Both the position numbers and the translations under genes were made by a program. Shown piece after piece: positions 1-8,796 of a DNA stretch of 64,000 bases. Source of the DNA: Methanosarcina barkeri 3. GTDB taxonomy: Archaea > Halobacteriota > Methanosarcinia > Methanosarcinales > Methanosarcinaceae. The DNA is taken from positions 1,426,001 to 1,490,000 of the forward strand of contig NZ_CP009517.1 in assembly GCF_000970305.1 (NCBI RefSeq), given 5' to 3'. The notes beneath the pieces are model-generated. The model was not told the origin of the DNA and did no database searches. It saw only the letters and a list, made by a program, of their open reading frames with translations. Every line of letters starts with the position of its first letter. Position 1 is the stretch's first letter.

Positions 1-2534
1 CAGGCATTCTCCTTAGTCTGGACTTCAATATCTTTAGGTGTCAGACTTTCCAACACCTCCTTTATGTCCTCTACCAGGCGATCGTAGCCTATAAGGTTTG
101 AGACAATATGTCCAACCGGCCTTCCAATGTCTGACGGGATCAGGTTTATCAAACGTGTAACCGGAGGAGTGAAGCGCATGATGCGTAGTTGATAGTCCAC
201 AAAGATAGTGCCTATGCCTGTTCCAGCCAGGAGGTTGTTCATGTCATTATTAGCTTGAGACAGTTCAGCTACTCTGTTTTGTAGTTCAATATTGACCGTG
301 CCAAGTTCCTCATTTACTGACTGCAGTTCCTCCCTTGAGGTCTCCAGTTCCTCGTTTGTTGACTGTAGTTCCTCGTTGACTGACTGCATCTCCTCGTTTG
401 CAGATTTAAGTTCTTCATTGGAAGTCATCAGTTCCTCATTGGAAGCTTTTAAGCTTTCTTCCTTGGCCTGTAACTCCTTTTTCAGCTTTAAGATTTGCAA
501 ATCCACATCCGTTTCACAAGCTTTTTCACCAGAATCTATGGAGGTGGCCTTTTTAGTTTCGATCTGCTCCAACTCCAGTGGTTCCTCAAAAGTAACCAGG
601 AATAAGTTTAGCCAGGTTGCTGTATCATTGTCTCGTTCTACAGGTCGTACTACCAGATTAATTGTAGTAAAATCGCCGTTGGTTTTAACTCGCACTCTGG
701 GATAAAATACTGGCGTTTTATTTATAATGGCTCTGTGCAGAGCTGTAGTCAGTTCCGACCTTAATCCCTCTCGAGCCATACTCAGTATGTTCATGCCAAC
801 TTCACCCAAAGCCGGTTCAAGATACATGCCAGTACGGCCATAAATGTACAGGATATTACCTTGTTCGTCGATCAGAATACTGACAGGGGCATAGTATTTC
901 AGCATTGTCTGCTCGGTCAGCTTGCGCAGTTGAGGTCGGATTTCGACAGGAACGTTACCTGAAGGTTTTCTGACTTGAATTTTCATCGATGGTGAGATAA
1001 AAGTCCCTATGGAAAGGAAATACTCACTGCTAGCGCCTCCTTTTTTTATATACAGTTTTGACTTGCGATCCAGTGTGTCAAAAAGATTAGTGAACTCACC
1101 CACATTTTCGGAGGGACCAAGAAAGAGAAATCCACCCGGGTTCAGTGCATAGTGGAAGAGAGGAATGAGTTTCTTCTGCAGTTCTTTGTCCATATAGATC
1201 AGCAAGTTGCGACAACTGATGAGGTCAAGCTTAGAGAATGGAGGGTCCTTAATAATATCCTGCTCGGAAAAAATAACCATTTCACGGATATTGTGCCGAA
1301 TGTGGTAGTAGCTGTCTGAATCCAGAGTGAAAAAGCGCTTAAGTCTTTCAGGTGAGATATCGGTGGCAATACTGGCGGGATAGCGGCCACTCCGAGCTTT
1401 TTCAATAGTCTTACTGTCAATATCAGTGGCGAAAATCTGCACTCTAAAATTTTGGTTCAAGATTTCCATCTGTTCCTGAAGTAAAATAGCTATGGAATAT
1501 GCCTCTTCCCCAGTTGAACATCCGGGCACCCAGACGCGTATTGATGACTCTGGATACTTGCCGACAAAGAGACACGGGATAACCTGTTCCTGGAGTGCTC
1601 TAAAAGCTTCAGGATTACGGAAAAAACTGGTGACGCCGATTAAAAGGTCATGAAAGAGAGCTTCAACCTCAGCGGGCTTTTGCGCTAAATAACGTACATA
1701 TTCATCCATATTCTCTATATTCCGGACAGCCATGCGCCGCTCAACGCGACGATTGATGGTACCGTACTTATAGTGAGAAAAATCATGACCAGTCTTTATA
1801 AGAAGGAAATTGAATATATTTTTCATCGAACCTTCAAATTTTGAGGCTTCTTGGCGTGTTTTCCCGAAAACATAGTTAATATAGGCAATGAGATGGGCAG
1901 GCATTTCTTCAGGCTTCAGGACGTAATCTACCTGACCTGTGGCAATGACACTAAGAGGCATATTGTTATATTCGCTGGACTCGGGCGTCTGTGCCATTAC
2001 CATTCCTCCCTCAGCCTTGATAGCCTGCACCCCCTTTGTGCCGTCGCTACCAGTACCTGAGAGTACAATACCAATAGCCTTCTCTTGTTTGTCCTGAGCT
2101 AGAGAGCTAAAAAATATATCAATAGGTAGGCGATGACCATGAGGTTGGGATGGTTCCATCAACTGGAGCACACCATTCCGAAGGACCATATCGCGGTTCG
2201 GCGGAATGATGTAAACACAGTTAGGTTCAATATCTGTCCAATTTGTAGCTTCGTATACAGGCATTCTGGTAAAGCTCCTGATCAGGTCTGAAAGGATGCT
2301 TTTATAATTTGGATCCAGATGTTGTACCAGGACAAAAGCCACTTCGGGATCGGTGTCTGATGGCATGGCTGAAAAGAAAGCTTCGAATGCAGCTAGCCCA
2401 CCAGCCGATGCCCCGATGCCTACAATTGGAAAGTCCTTTTTTGGAGACTCATCCAAAGATACATCCAGAACAGAATATTCTCCAGTTGAGATTTTTTCTA
2501 TAGTTTGTGGCTCTTCTTCTTTTGACCTTTGCAT
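1..2534 (-). CDS. CheB-CheR-PAS fusion signalling protein (C-terminus beyond window)
   Basis: The gene reads leftward and is open at position 1, so its C-terminus lies outside the window. Domains in order: a CheB methylesterase domain with no receiver in front (GIGASAGG serine motif, histidine in VQHLDP, aspartate in SGTGSDG); a CheR SAM-dependent methyltransferase domain (NRRVERRM, VWVPGCSTGEEAYS, CRNLLIYM); a linker; a long heptad-repeat coiled coil built on the repeating unit NEEL (about 295-480 on the plus strand); then the start of a PAS-like domain. Such fusions are predicted to add and remove methyl groups on chemoreceptors or to act as sensors. The ATG at 2534 is the first ATG; an in-frame GTG at 2594 follows an in-frame stop and could extend it by 20 residues. 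No chemoreceptor gene is visible nearby. Confidence 0.9.
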   Translation of the reverse strand, partial: MQRSKEEEPQTIEKISTGEYSVLDVSLDESPKKDFPIVGIGASAGGLAAFEAFFSAMPSDTDPEVAFVLVQHLDPNYKSILSDLIRSFTRMPVYEATNWTDIEPNCVYIIPPNRDMVLRNGVLQLMEPSQPHGHRLPIDIFFSSLAQDKQEKAIGIVLSGTGSDGTKGVQAIKAEGGMVMAQTPESSEYNNMPLSVIATGQVDYVLKPEEMPAHLIAYINYVFGKTRQEASKFEGSMKNIFNFLLIKTGHDFSHYKYGTINRRVERRMAVRNIENMDEYVRYLAQKPAEVEALFHDLLIGVTSFFRNPEAFRALQEQVIPCLFVGKYPESSIRVWVPGCSTGEEAYSIAILLQEQMEILNQNFRVQIFATDIDSKTIEKARSGRYPASIATDISPERLKRFFTLDSDSYYHIRHNIREMVIFSEQDIIKDPPFSKLDLISCRNLLIYMDKELQKKLIPLFHYALNPGGFLFLGPSENVGEFTNLFDTLDRKSKLYIKKGGASSEYFLSIGTFISPSMKIQVRKPSGNVPVEIRPQLRKLTEQTMLKYYAPVSILIDEQGNILYIYGRTGMYLEPALGEVGMNILSMAREGLRSELTTALHRAIINKTPVFYPRVRVKTNGDFTTINLVVRPVERDNDTATWLNLFLVTFEEPLELEQIETKKATSIDSGEKACETDVDLQILKLKKELQAKEESLKASNEELMTSNEELKSANEEMQSVNEELQSTNEELETSREELQSVNEELGTVNIELQNRVAELSQANNDMNNLLAGTGIGTIFVDYQLRIMRFTPPVTRLINLIPSDIGRPVGHIVSNLIGYDRLVEDIKEVLESLTPKDIEVQTKENA

Positions 2535-3188
2535 TTCTTCTTTGCCTGTGGGCTCCTTTTCATTGTCCGTGTTATCACACCCATCTTCAATCACAGGTAT
2601 TTTATCAAAACTCTATACAGTACACGTTCTTCCAAAATGTTATACAGAAATATACTTGATCTTCATCGGACATTGTTACTAGACATTCTTATTAATTACT
2701 TAATTGTGAAACATACATAAACCCAATAGAAGGAGGTCACATATATTTTCTGTGTCTTTATGTTGCGGGAGTACACCCAAAACAATGCAGGTGACAGATA
2801 ATATCAAGTGCATATGTGAAGGTTACCTGCTCAACAAATATAAGCTAGAGGTAATCGATACTTATCAGTATCACTATTTCTGCTAAAAATTATCAGAGAA
2901 TTTTCTGAGGGATAGAACGGTCAATAATCAGTGTTGTAAAATATATTATATTATAACAAGCTTACATACAAACCTTTTCAAAAAACTGCTTGACCGCAAG
3001 CCTTTTTAAAAAACTGCTTGACCGCAAGCCTTTTTAAAAAAGGCTTGAGCGAAAACGACGAGTTAACATTTGGATTTGAGAACCTTAGCCCCAAACCCTA
3101 TAGGCGTGATAAACCGGCGCAACGGTTTCGGCGCAACAGTTTCAGCAAACCTTTTCAAAAAAGACTTGAGCAGAGATTTTTTTCAGAA
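2535..3188. other. Non-coding gap upstream of the CheB-CheR gene
   Basis: AT-rich spacer between the start of the CheB-CheR fusion and the end of the DUF3147 gene. No credible reading frame. It must hold the leftward promoter of the fusion gene, but no single TATA box stands out. A 28-bp tandem repeat lies at 2970-3054, with a degenerate half copy near 3149-3175. Confidence 0.6.
2970..3054. repeat. 28-bp tandem repeat, family 'CTTGACCGCAA'
   Basis: About three copies of a 28-bp unit built from TGACCGCAAGCC followed by T/A runs. One junction forms the inverted repeat AAGCCTTTTT/AAAAAGGCTT, which could fold as a hairpin on either strand. The same family is much longer at 11890-12096, so it is dispersed. 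Confidence 0.8.
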
Positions 3189-3545
3189 TTATAAACACGT
3201 GAAGTAGATTGTAGGAGCAAGTAAGGTCCAGAGAAGAAGCGAGTAAACAAGCCCTTTTTTCCACCCGGATTTGAGAATAAAATAACTTGCGGCAAGAGTA
3301 CAACAAATATCTGCCAGCATTCCCACAAGTGCACCTTTCGAAATCTGTTCTGAGATCAGGAGCAGTTCGCTTCCCTTATAATCCATGCTCAGGCCCAGAA
3401 TTGCTGCCAGATATACTGCTGGAAAAGCTGCAAAAACTCCCCCCAATCTGCCTCCGAATTTCTTCGCAACAATTGCGGAAATCGCAACAGCGCTTCCGCC
3501 AAAAAGAAAGCGGAGGAGAATCGGAAGTACTTCAATATTCAGCAT
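3189..3545 (-). CDS. DUF3147-like small integral membrane protein
   Basis: 118 residues with about four hydrophobic segments: residues 5-25, 35-55, 68-90 and 97-117. The glycine/alanine-rich stretch GGRLGGVFAAFPA and the overall size fit the DUF3147 family of four-helix membrane proteins, whose function is unknown. It sits alone, about 110 bp from the divergent-side neighbour dtdA on the same strand, so co-transcription is possible but not shown. The family assignment is from memory of its sequence pattern and is moderately sure. Confidence 0.7.
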   Translation of the reverse strand: MLNIEVLPILLRFLFGGSAVAISAIVAKKFGGRLGGVFAAFPAVYLAAILGLSMDYKGSELLLISEQISKGALVGMLADICCTLAASYFILKSGWKKGLVYSLLLWTLLAPTIYFTCL

Positions 3546-3653
3546 TACATACCATTCCTTGTAACGGAGGATACCTTATACACACAGTTACATAATCTTT
3601 ATGGACATTCTTTATGGACATTTTGGTTTGTTGCTTTAATGCTTGCTATAACG

Positions 3654-4574
3654 TTAATATCCATATTTTTCCCTGATCTCGGATTCTTTAAAGACACTGA
3701 GTCCCAGTTTCTCAAGGATTTCGGAAATCTTTTTTCTTTCTTCGCTTTTCATGGATTTCCGATCAAAATAAGCAAAATCAGCCTTTGATTTCTCAATTGC
3801 TTGCCTGATCAGGGCTTCGTCCAAAAATTCCAGCTTGTATTTGGGAAAATTATGCCCGAAAGAAATACTGGTTTCAAATAAAAGTCCGGTCTGGCGCATG
3901 GCATAATGCCCTCCTCCAAAACCGATGGCAACTGGCACTTTTTCAAGAGAAACCGCAAGGATAGCTTTTGCAGCAACCTCGCCTGCCTCAGGATCTTTCC
4001 ACTGCACTTCAGTGCTTCCTATTTCGGCATAAAGCGATGGAACTGAAAGCTCTGTAGGCCCGTGGTGGGTCACTTCAAGAGTAACGTCATACTTCAGTCC
4101 TTTTTGCTCAGCCAGGCGCTTCATTTCCATAAGAATGGATTTCATAGCAGCCGGAGAAGAAACTGCAAGAGACTTAGGGCAGCCTCCAAGCCTTGCATCG
4201 TCTGAGGGATTCCCTGTACAGTGTACGGTAAGGGAAGAAACCTCCTCTTTGCTCCGGTGTTTGGATGCAAAAATTATAAGGGAAGCTGGCAACCCTGCAC
4301 TTTCGAGTCTCCTGTCGAGTCCGTCCTGGAAGACATGCATTTCCTCAATATCAACAAGCCTGAATCTTCCGTCCTGCGATTCTCTGGCCGCAGAGAATCC
4401 GGAGTTTTCAGGAAGCTCGAGGAGTTTCCATTCCATGAGGTTTAAAAGATGGGTCTTAATATTCTGACTGGCAAGGTCGGGGGCAGAACAGATGATTGTA
4501 ATTTTTGGGATAGTATTGTCAAGGAGGCTTTTTTCCTGGCTCCCTGAGTTTTTTGGATTACTGTTTTCTTTCAT
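3654..4574 (-). CDS. dtdA: D-aminoacyl-tRNA deacylase, archaeal/plant type (DtdA)
   Basis: 306 residues, typical of the archaeal DtdA (GEK1-like) family, which hydrolyses D-amino acids wrongly esterified to tRNA. Diagnostic stretches are VTHHGPTELSVPSLYAEIGS and GFGGGHYAMRQTGL, with the histidines expected for zinc binding. The N-terminal 20 residues are polar and poorly conserved. The ATG at 4574 follows TTGATCAAAAATGAAAG, with no strong ribosome binding site, so the start could lie slightly downstream. It stands alone between two large gaps. This is a cytosolic translation quality-control enzyme. Confidence 0.9.
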   Translation of the reverse strand: MKENSNPKNSGSQEKSLLDNTIPKITIICSAPDLASQNIKTHLLNLMEWKLLELPENSGFSAARESQDGRFRLVDIEEMHVFQDGLDRRLESAGLPASLIIFASKHRSKEEVSSLTVHCTGNPSDDARLGGCPKSLAVSSPAAMKSILMEMKRLAEQKGLKYDVTLEVTHHGPTELSVPSLYAEIGSTEVQWKDPEAGEVAAKAILAVSLEKVPVAIGFGGGHYAMRQTGLLFETSISFGHNFPKYKLEFLDEALIRQAIEKSKADFAYFDRKSMKSEERKKISEILEKLGLSVFKESEIREKYGY

Positions 4575-5111
4575 TTTTGATCAATTCGAATCCTTATTCA
4601 CTTTACGTCCCTATAGATTTCGTTAAGATAGATAAATTCAACCCCGTACCGCAGTCTGAGTGTAAACCTGAATAGGCTATGAAGTGTCATCTTGAACAAT
4701 TTGGGGCTATGAAGTATTACCCTGAACAATTTGAATAGATAAATCCCAAAGAAAAACACGAAAAAGACCCTGTGTTAAGAACTGAGGGTAAGAGACAGGG
4801 TAAAAAGCCTCAGGTGAAGAGTAAAAAAAGATCTGAGACAAAACCAGTAAGTTGGAGTCAAAAGCAGTAAGTTGAAGTCAAAAGCAGTAAGTTGAAGTCA
4901 AAAGCAGTAAGTTGAAGTCAAAACAGTAAGCTAAAGTGAAAAGCAGTAAAAACCCTAGGAAAAAAGTAACAAGATGTCCAGTAAAAGTAGCAAAAAGCTT
5001 ACTTCTTTCAGAAGACTGTCAGAAAAATATTGTTGGCAGAGTCCTGCTCTCTGAGAAGCAGGATTCTGCATTTTTCTGTGGAAAAAAGATTTCTAAAGTG
5101 CTGAAACAGGA
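4575..5111. other. Non-coding gap between dtdA and glnA
   Basis: About 540 bp without a credible gene. It contains a short direct duplication (CTATGAAGT...GAACAATTTG at about 4677-4730) and a 20-bp tandem repeat at 4841-4950. A 64-codon frame at 4936-5130 is lysine-rich repeat read-through and not convincing. Confidence 0.6.
4841..4950. repeat. 20-bp tandem repeat
   Basis: Four near-perfect copies of AAAGCAGTAAGTTGAAGTCA followed by one or two degenerate copies. It lies just downstream of the leftward glnA gene and upstream of dtdA. The unit is unrelated to the other arrays in the window. Confidence 0.9.
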
Positions 5112-6632
5112 TTATCCAACGTGGATGTAAGAGTCCACAAGTTTCCTGATTTCTTCGTTCTTGCCGTAGAGTCTCTCACTGAGCTTGTTGTCGTCGAGAC
5201 CTTCAAGGTAGTTTACGGTATCGTTGATCATACCTTCGGAGAATACGTCGTACTCCATGAAGATGTCTTTCAGTTCCTTCAGGGCCTGAGCGGACTCATA
5301 GCAGGATGCAGGCAGGTGCTCAAGCTGGGCAAGTCTGTCCTTGTGTTCGTCCTTGAAAATGTTGACATCGATATAGAGCTTCTTTGCAACATCAAGGGCA
5401 TTGTCCATTTCAAAGCCGTGGCGAATACCTACAGCAAAGGCTGCCATGAGGAGGTAGAGGTCAGCTGAGGGATCTGCGGCACGGAATTCAAAGGTAGACT
5501 TGTAGCTGTGGCTCTTGAACTCTTCACTATAGTTAGGATTGGCGATAGCTACCATCTTGCTTGATTCTTCAGAGAACCAGCCAAGAGGCACACGGATCAG
5601 AGCAGAACGGTTCCTGTCTCCCCAGCAGATGTTGGTAGGAGCTTCCTGGTGAGGTACAAGACGCAGGTAGGATGTAGGAATTCTGTTTCCAAAAGCAGTA
5701 ATTCCTGCTGCAATGTCAAGAAGACCGGCTATTGCAGTTTTTGCAGTGTCACTAACTCCGCCATTCTCGACCATAACAGTCTTTCCGTCTTTCAGGAGCT
5801 TCATGTGGACGTGCAGACCGCTTCCGGCTTTTCCGACAGTAATCTTCGGAGCAAAGCTTACAATTACACCGTACTGGTCGGCAAGCATTCTGAGCATCCA
5901 CTTTGCGATAAGCAGACGGTCGACAGTGTTCTCAAGTGTGTCAGTCTCAAATTCGATTTCGTTCTGCTCGTAGTAGTATTTGTCATCAGTAAAGTTTCCG
6001 ACTTCAGAGTGGCCGTACTTGATTTTTCCGCCAGCTTCGGAAATGTACATCATTGCTTCCTTTCTGAGCTGGTCGAATTTGGTGAAGGGATTGGATTCGT
6101 GGTATCCTCTCTGGTCAACGGCTGGGAAAGCCATATTGACATCTTCTTTGTTGGCAATGATATAGTATTCGAGTTCACCCATTGACTGAAGTTCATAGCC
6201 TGTCTTCTCAGTCAGGACCTGGGCAGCCTTCTTCATGACGGTTTCGGAAGCACTCGCGAGAGGATTCCCGTCCTTGTCAAAGTAGGAACAGAGGATATCC
6301 AGGGTTGGAATTTCTTCAAAAGGATTCACGAAGGCAGTCCTGTATTTAGGAAGGACATAGAGATCGCTTGAGTCTGCTTCGATGTATGTAAAAAGGCTTG
6401 ATCCATCGACTCTCTCACCAGCGGAAAGCAAGTTGTCAAGGTGCTCTTCATCTCTGATCACGAAAGCGAGAGCTTTGAGTCTCCCATCTCCACCAATATA
6501 GCGGAAAGTCAGCATCTTAATGCCGTTTTCCTTTATGAACTTTATAATGTCTTCTTTGGTGAATTCGCTTGCTGGTTTGTTGAGGTACTGTACCAGTTTA
6601 TTTGGATTAAGTTCTACGGATGATGTTTTCAT
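5112..6632 (-). CDS. glnA: Glutamine synthetase family protein, 506 aa
   Basis: Makes glutamine from glutamate, ammonia and ATP if it acts as a true GS. The beta-grasp N-terminus is followed by the catalytic domain. Visible motifs: GELEYYI (metal-binding Glu), NEIEFETD, GSGLHVHMKL (ATP/metal His), RLVPHQEAPTNICWGDRNRSALIRVP (a variant of the usual VPGYEAP signature with its conserved Arg) and STFEFRAADPSADLY. No NLYDLP adenylylation motif is present. At 506 residues it is longer than the usual archaeal 440-450-residue GlnA, with extra C-terminal sequence, so it may be a second, divergent paralogue. RBS AGAAGGGAT lies 5-6 nt before the ATG. A PII protein is present in the window but 29 kb away. 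Confidence 0.88.
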   Translation of the reverse strand: MKTSSVELNPNKLVQYLNKPASEFTKEDIIKFIKENGIKMLTFRYIGGDGRLKALAFVIRDEEHLDNLLSAGERVDGSSLFTYIEADSSDLYVLPKYRTAFVNPFEEIPTLDILCSYFDKDGNPLASASETVMKKAAQVLTEKTGYELQSMGELEYYIIANKEDVNMAFPAVDQRGYHESNPFTKFDQLRKEAMMYISEAGGKIKYGHSEVGNFTDDKYYYEQNEIEFETDTLENTVDRLLIAKWMLRMLADQYGVIVSFAPKITVGKAGSGLHVHMKLLKDGKTVMVENGGVSDTAKTAIAGLLDIAAGITAFGNRIPTSYLRLVPHQEAPTNICWGDRNRSALIRVPLGWFSEESSKMVAIANPNYSEEFKSHSYKSTFEFRAADPSADLYLLMAAFAVGIRHGFEMDNALDVAKKLYIDVNIFKDEHKDRLAQLEHLPASCYESAQALKELKDIFMEYDVFSEGMINDTVNYLEGLDDNKLSERLYGKNEEIRKLVDSYIHVG

Positions 6633-6742
6633 AATTATCCCTTCTTTTTTAACTGCAACATTCTAAGTAACTGCTATATTCCAGGTATTAAAGCCTCATT
6701 TCAATACCGAATATTTTCCAGGCTTATGGATTGTCACAGTGG

Positions 6743-6804
6743 ACACAATTGTGTTAACTCTTGCCTGCTAGGAAGAAGATAACTTACTGCTGTCTATATA
6801 AAGT
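6743..6804 (-). promoter_or_regulatory. Candidate glnA promoter with nearby palindrome
   Basis: Read leftward, CTTTATATAG at 6802-6793 is a plausible archaeal TATA box. The predicted start would be near 6772, giving a 5' leader of about 140 nt. The 12-bp palindrome ACACAATTGTGT at 6743-6754 sits just downstream of that start and could be an operator. No known nitrogen-regulator (NrpR) consensus was recognised. Confidence 0.35.
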
Positions 6805-6978
6805 TTTTCTTTTTATAATTTTTCTAAAGAAATACTATAAAAAAGAGGAGGCGGTAAAGCTTCGTTTTCGTTATTTAAAGTTACTTTTCTCTTACCGAGC
6901 TAAAAAGCCAGTTAAAGTTTAAGGTTTTATCAGTTAAGAGTTTTGCCTAATAAATATATCGGACAAATACAATATAGT

Positions 6979-7070
6979 CATTAAATTAGTAATTATATAG
7001 TAATTAAATTAGTAATTAAACTAGTAATTAAACTGGTAATTGAACTGGTAATTGAACTAATAATTAAATA
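6979..7070. repeat. 12-bp tandem repeat
   Basis: About seven copies of a 12-bp unit, AGTAATTAAACT with variants GGTAATTGAACT and AATAATTAAATA. It lies immediately upstream of fprA, in the region where its promoter is expected, so it may affect promoter spacing. The rest of the glnA-fprA gap (6633-6978) shows nothing else beyond the candidate glnA promoter. Confidence 0.85.
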
Positions 7071-7158
7071 AATCCAGTCGGGTTGGTAAATGCAGATATC
7101 TTGTCTGCGTCTTATTTCGAGCTGGTTTACTGTAATTGGGAGAATGGAGGTAAAAAAT

Positions 7159-8340
7159 ATGGAGATTTATAGCGTTCCTGAAATTGCTAAAGATGTATTC
7201 TGGGTTGGGGCAAAAGACTGGAATCGCAGAATGTTTGATGCTCTGGTTCCGCTGCCTCAGGGAACAAGTTACAACGCTTACCTTGTTAAGGGAGAAGAGA
7301 AAACAGCGCTTATTGATACTGTGAACCCTGGTTTCGAAGAGGAGTTCAAAGAGAAAATAAATCTGGTTTCCAGTCTTGAAAAACTGGACTATCTGATTAT
7401 GAATCATGCCGAACCCGACCACGCCAGTGCAATTTGTTATATCATGGATAGGGCTCCTGGCTCGGTGCTTGTTACCACGGAAAGAGGTGTAAAAATGGCA
7501 AGCATTTACAATGACCTGCCGGAAGGCCGGATTAAAGTCGTTGCCAATGGAGATACTATTGATTTAGGGGGTAAAACTCTGCGCTTTATCGAAGCTCCCT
7601 GGCTCCACTGGCCTGAAACCATGTTTACATATCTGCCTGAGGATAAAGTACTTTTCCCATGTGATTTCTTCGGAGCTCATACAGCCCAGGGTGTTTATGA
7701 TGAGGACCTGGAAGACCTTATTCCTCTTGCAAAACGCTACTACGGGGAAATCATGATGCCTTTTGGAAAAATGGGAACAAAGGCTCTTGAAAAAATTAAG
7801 GATCTTGATATTGCAGTTCTTGCACCGAGTCACGGACCTATTTACAAAAACCCCCAGCGTATAATTGAGCCCTACGCAAAATGGACTGCAGGTGAGACCG
7901 AAAATAAGGCCCTTATTGTCTATGTGAGTATGTGGGGTTCCACAAAATTGATGGTCAGGACAATTGCCGAAACCTTGCTGAAAGAAGGTGTGGATGTCAG
8001 AGTCTATGACCTTGAAGTCGCAGACACAGGAGATGTTGCAAGAGAGCTGGTTGATTCCCGCGCTATTATCCTTGGAACTCCGACCGTCCTTGCAGGCATG
8101 CATCCTCTTGCCCTTTATGGCACTTACCTGGTAAAAGCTCTCAATCCGCCTGCAAAATACGGAGTTATACTCGGATCTTTTGGCTGGGGCGGAGGTGCTC
8201 TGAAGCAGGCAGGAGACATTCTGGTTCCCTCGAAGATGGAAGTTGTTGGAACACTTCAGGTGAAGGGCAAACCCAGGGAAGAAGATCTGAAAAGAGTTGA
8301 GGAAATCGGCTTAGAACTCGCCAGGAAAATGAAAGCATAA
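7159..8340 (+). CDS. fprA: A-type flavoprotein FprA (F420H2:O2 oxidoreductase)
   Basis: Reduces O2 to water with F420H2, a cytosolic oxygen-defence enzyme of methanogens. The N-terminal metallo-beta-lactamase-like domain has the di-iron ligands HAEPDH (about residue 82), the Asp in FPCDFFGAH and the His in PSHGP. The C-terminal flavodoxin domain begins at LIVYVSMWGSTKLM and binds FMN. Length is 393 residues with this start, close to the family's 400. The ATG at 7159 was chosen because GGAGGT lies 8 nt upstream; an in-frame ATG at 7090 has no such site and adds an unconserved extension. The gene stands alone. Confidence 0.93.
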   Translation: MEIYSVPEIAKDVFWVGAKDWNRRMFDALVPLPQGTSYNAYLVKGEEKTALIDTVNPGFEEEFKEKINLVSSLEKLDYLIMNHAEPDHASAICYIMDRAPGSVLVTTERGVKMASIYNDLPEGRIKVVANGDTIDLGGKTLRFIEAPWLHWPETMFTYLPEDKVLFPCDFFGAHTAQGVYDEDLEDLIPLAKRYYGEIMMPFGKMGTKALEKIKDLDIAVLAPSHGPIYKNPQRIIEPYAKWTAGETENKALIVYVSMWGSTKLMVRTIAETLLKEGVDVRVYDLEVADTGDVARELVDSRAIILGTPTVLAGMHPLALYGTYLVKALNPPAKYGVILGSFGWGGGALKQAGDILVPSKMEVVGTLQVKGKPREEDLKRVEEIGLELARKMKA

Positions 8341-8480
8341 CCTGAAAAACGTATACATCCAAACCTGAAAATGTGTACATTCAAACCTGAAAATGTGTAC
8401 ATTCAAACCTGAAAATGTGTATATTCAAACCTGAAAAATATGTACATTCAACATGAAAAATATGTACATTCAACATGAAA
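8338..8480. repeat. 22-23-bp tandem repeat after fprA
   Basis: Seven or so head-to-tail copies of a unit close to AACCTGAAAATGTGTACATTC. It starts at the fprA stop codon, so it forms the 3' untranslated region. Copies drift progressively to ACATGAAAAATATGTACATTC at the right end. Confidence 0.9.
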
Positions 8481-8796
8481 ATATTTATTTTAAGCTTGCG
8501 TGTAAGGTATTTCTCAGCCCGGTAAAATTCCAGTCCGATAAATCCGGTAGCCTATTTGGAGCCCTTACTTAGCTTTTTTCGTCAGCCGTCTGTTGAGCTA
8601 CTTAATGGTAAAACTTCTGAATTCTCGAAAAGAGAACTATTGAGAGTCAGTGAGTTCAAAGGAGAGTCGGTTAATGGAAAGCAATCACAGCTTCTCGTAA
8701 GATAGTTTTTCTAATAGGCCAAGGTTCCATTTTTATTATTGTCAATTTTATTAATCTTGTTCAGAATTTTTTCAAGTTTTTGAGCGGTGTTTTATT
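8481..8796. other. Gap between repeat and permease
   Basis: 316 bp of AT-rich sequence. No reading frame, no clear hairpin and no convincing TATA box. It presumably holds the permease promoter. Confidence 0.5.

Noticed and set aside
292-705. Serine-rich plus-strand frame of 137 codons
   Set aside because: It is the opposite strand of the NEEL-type coiled coil of the CheB-CheR protein; the leftward frame has the clear domain motifs.
6633-7158. NrpR nitrogen-operator between glnA and fprA
   Set aside because: I looked for a spaced inverted GGAA/TTCC or GGTA/TACC type site; only AT-rich repeat look-alikes were found, not a convincing operator.
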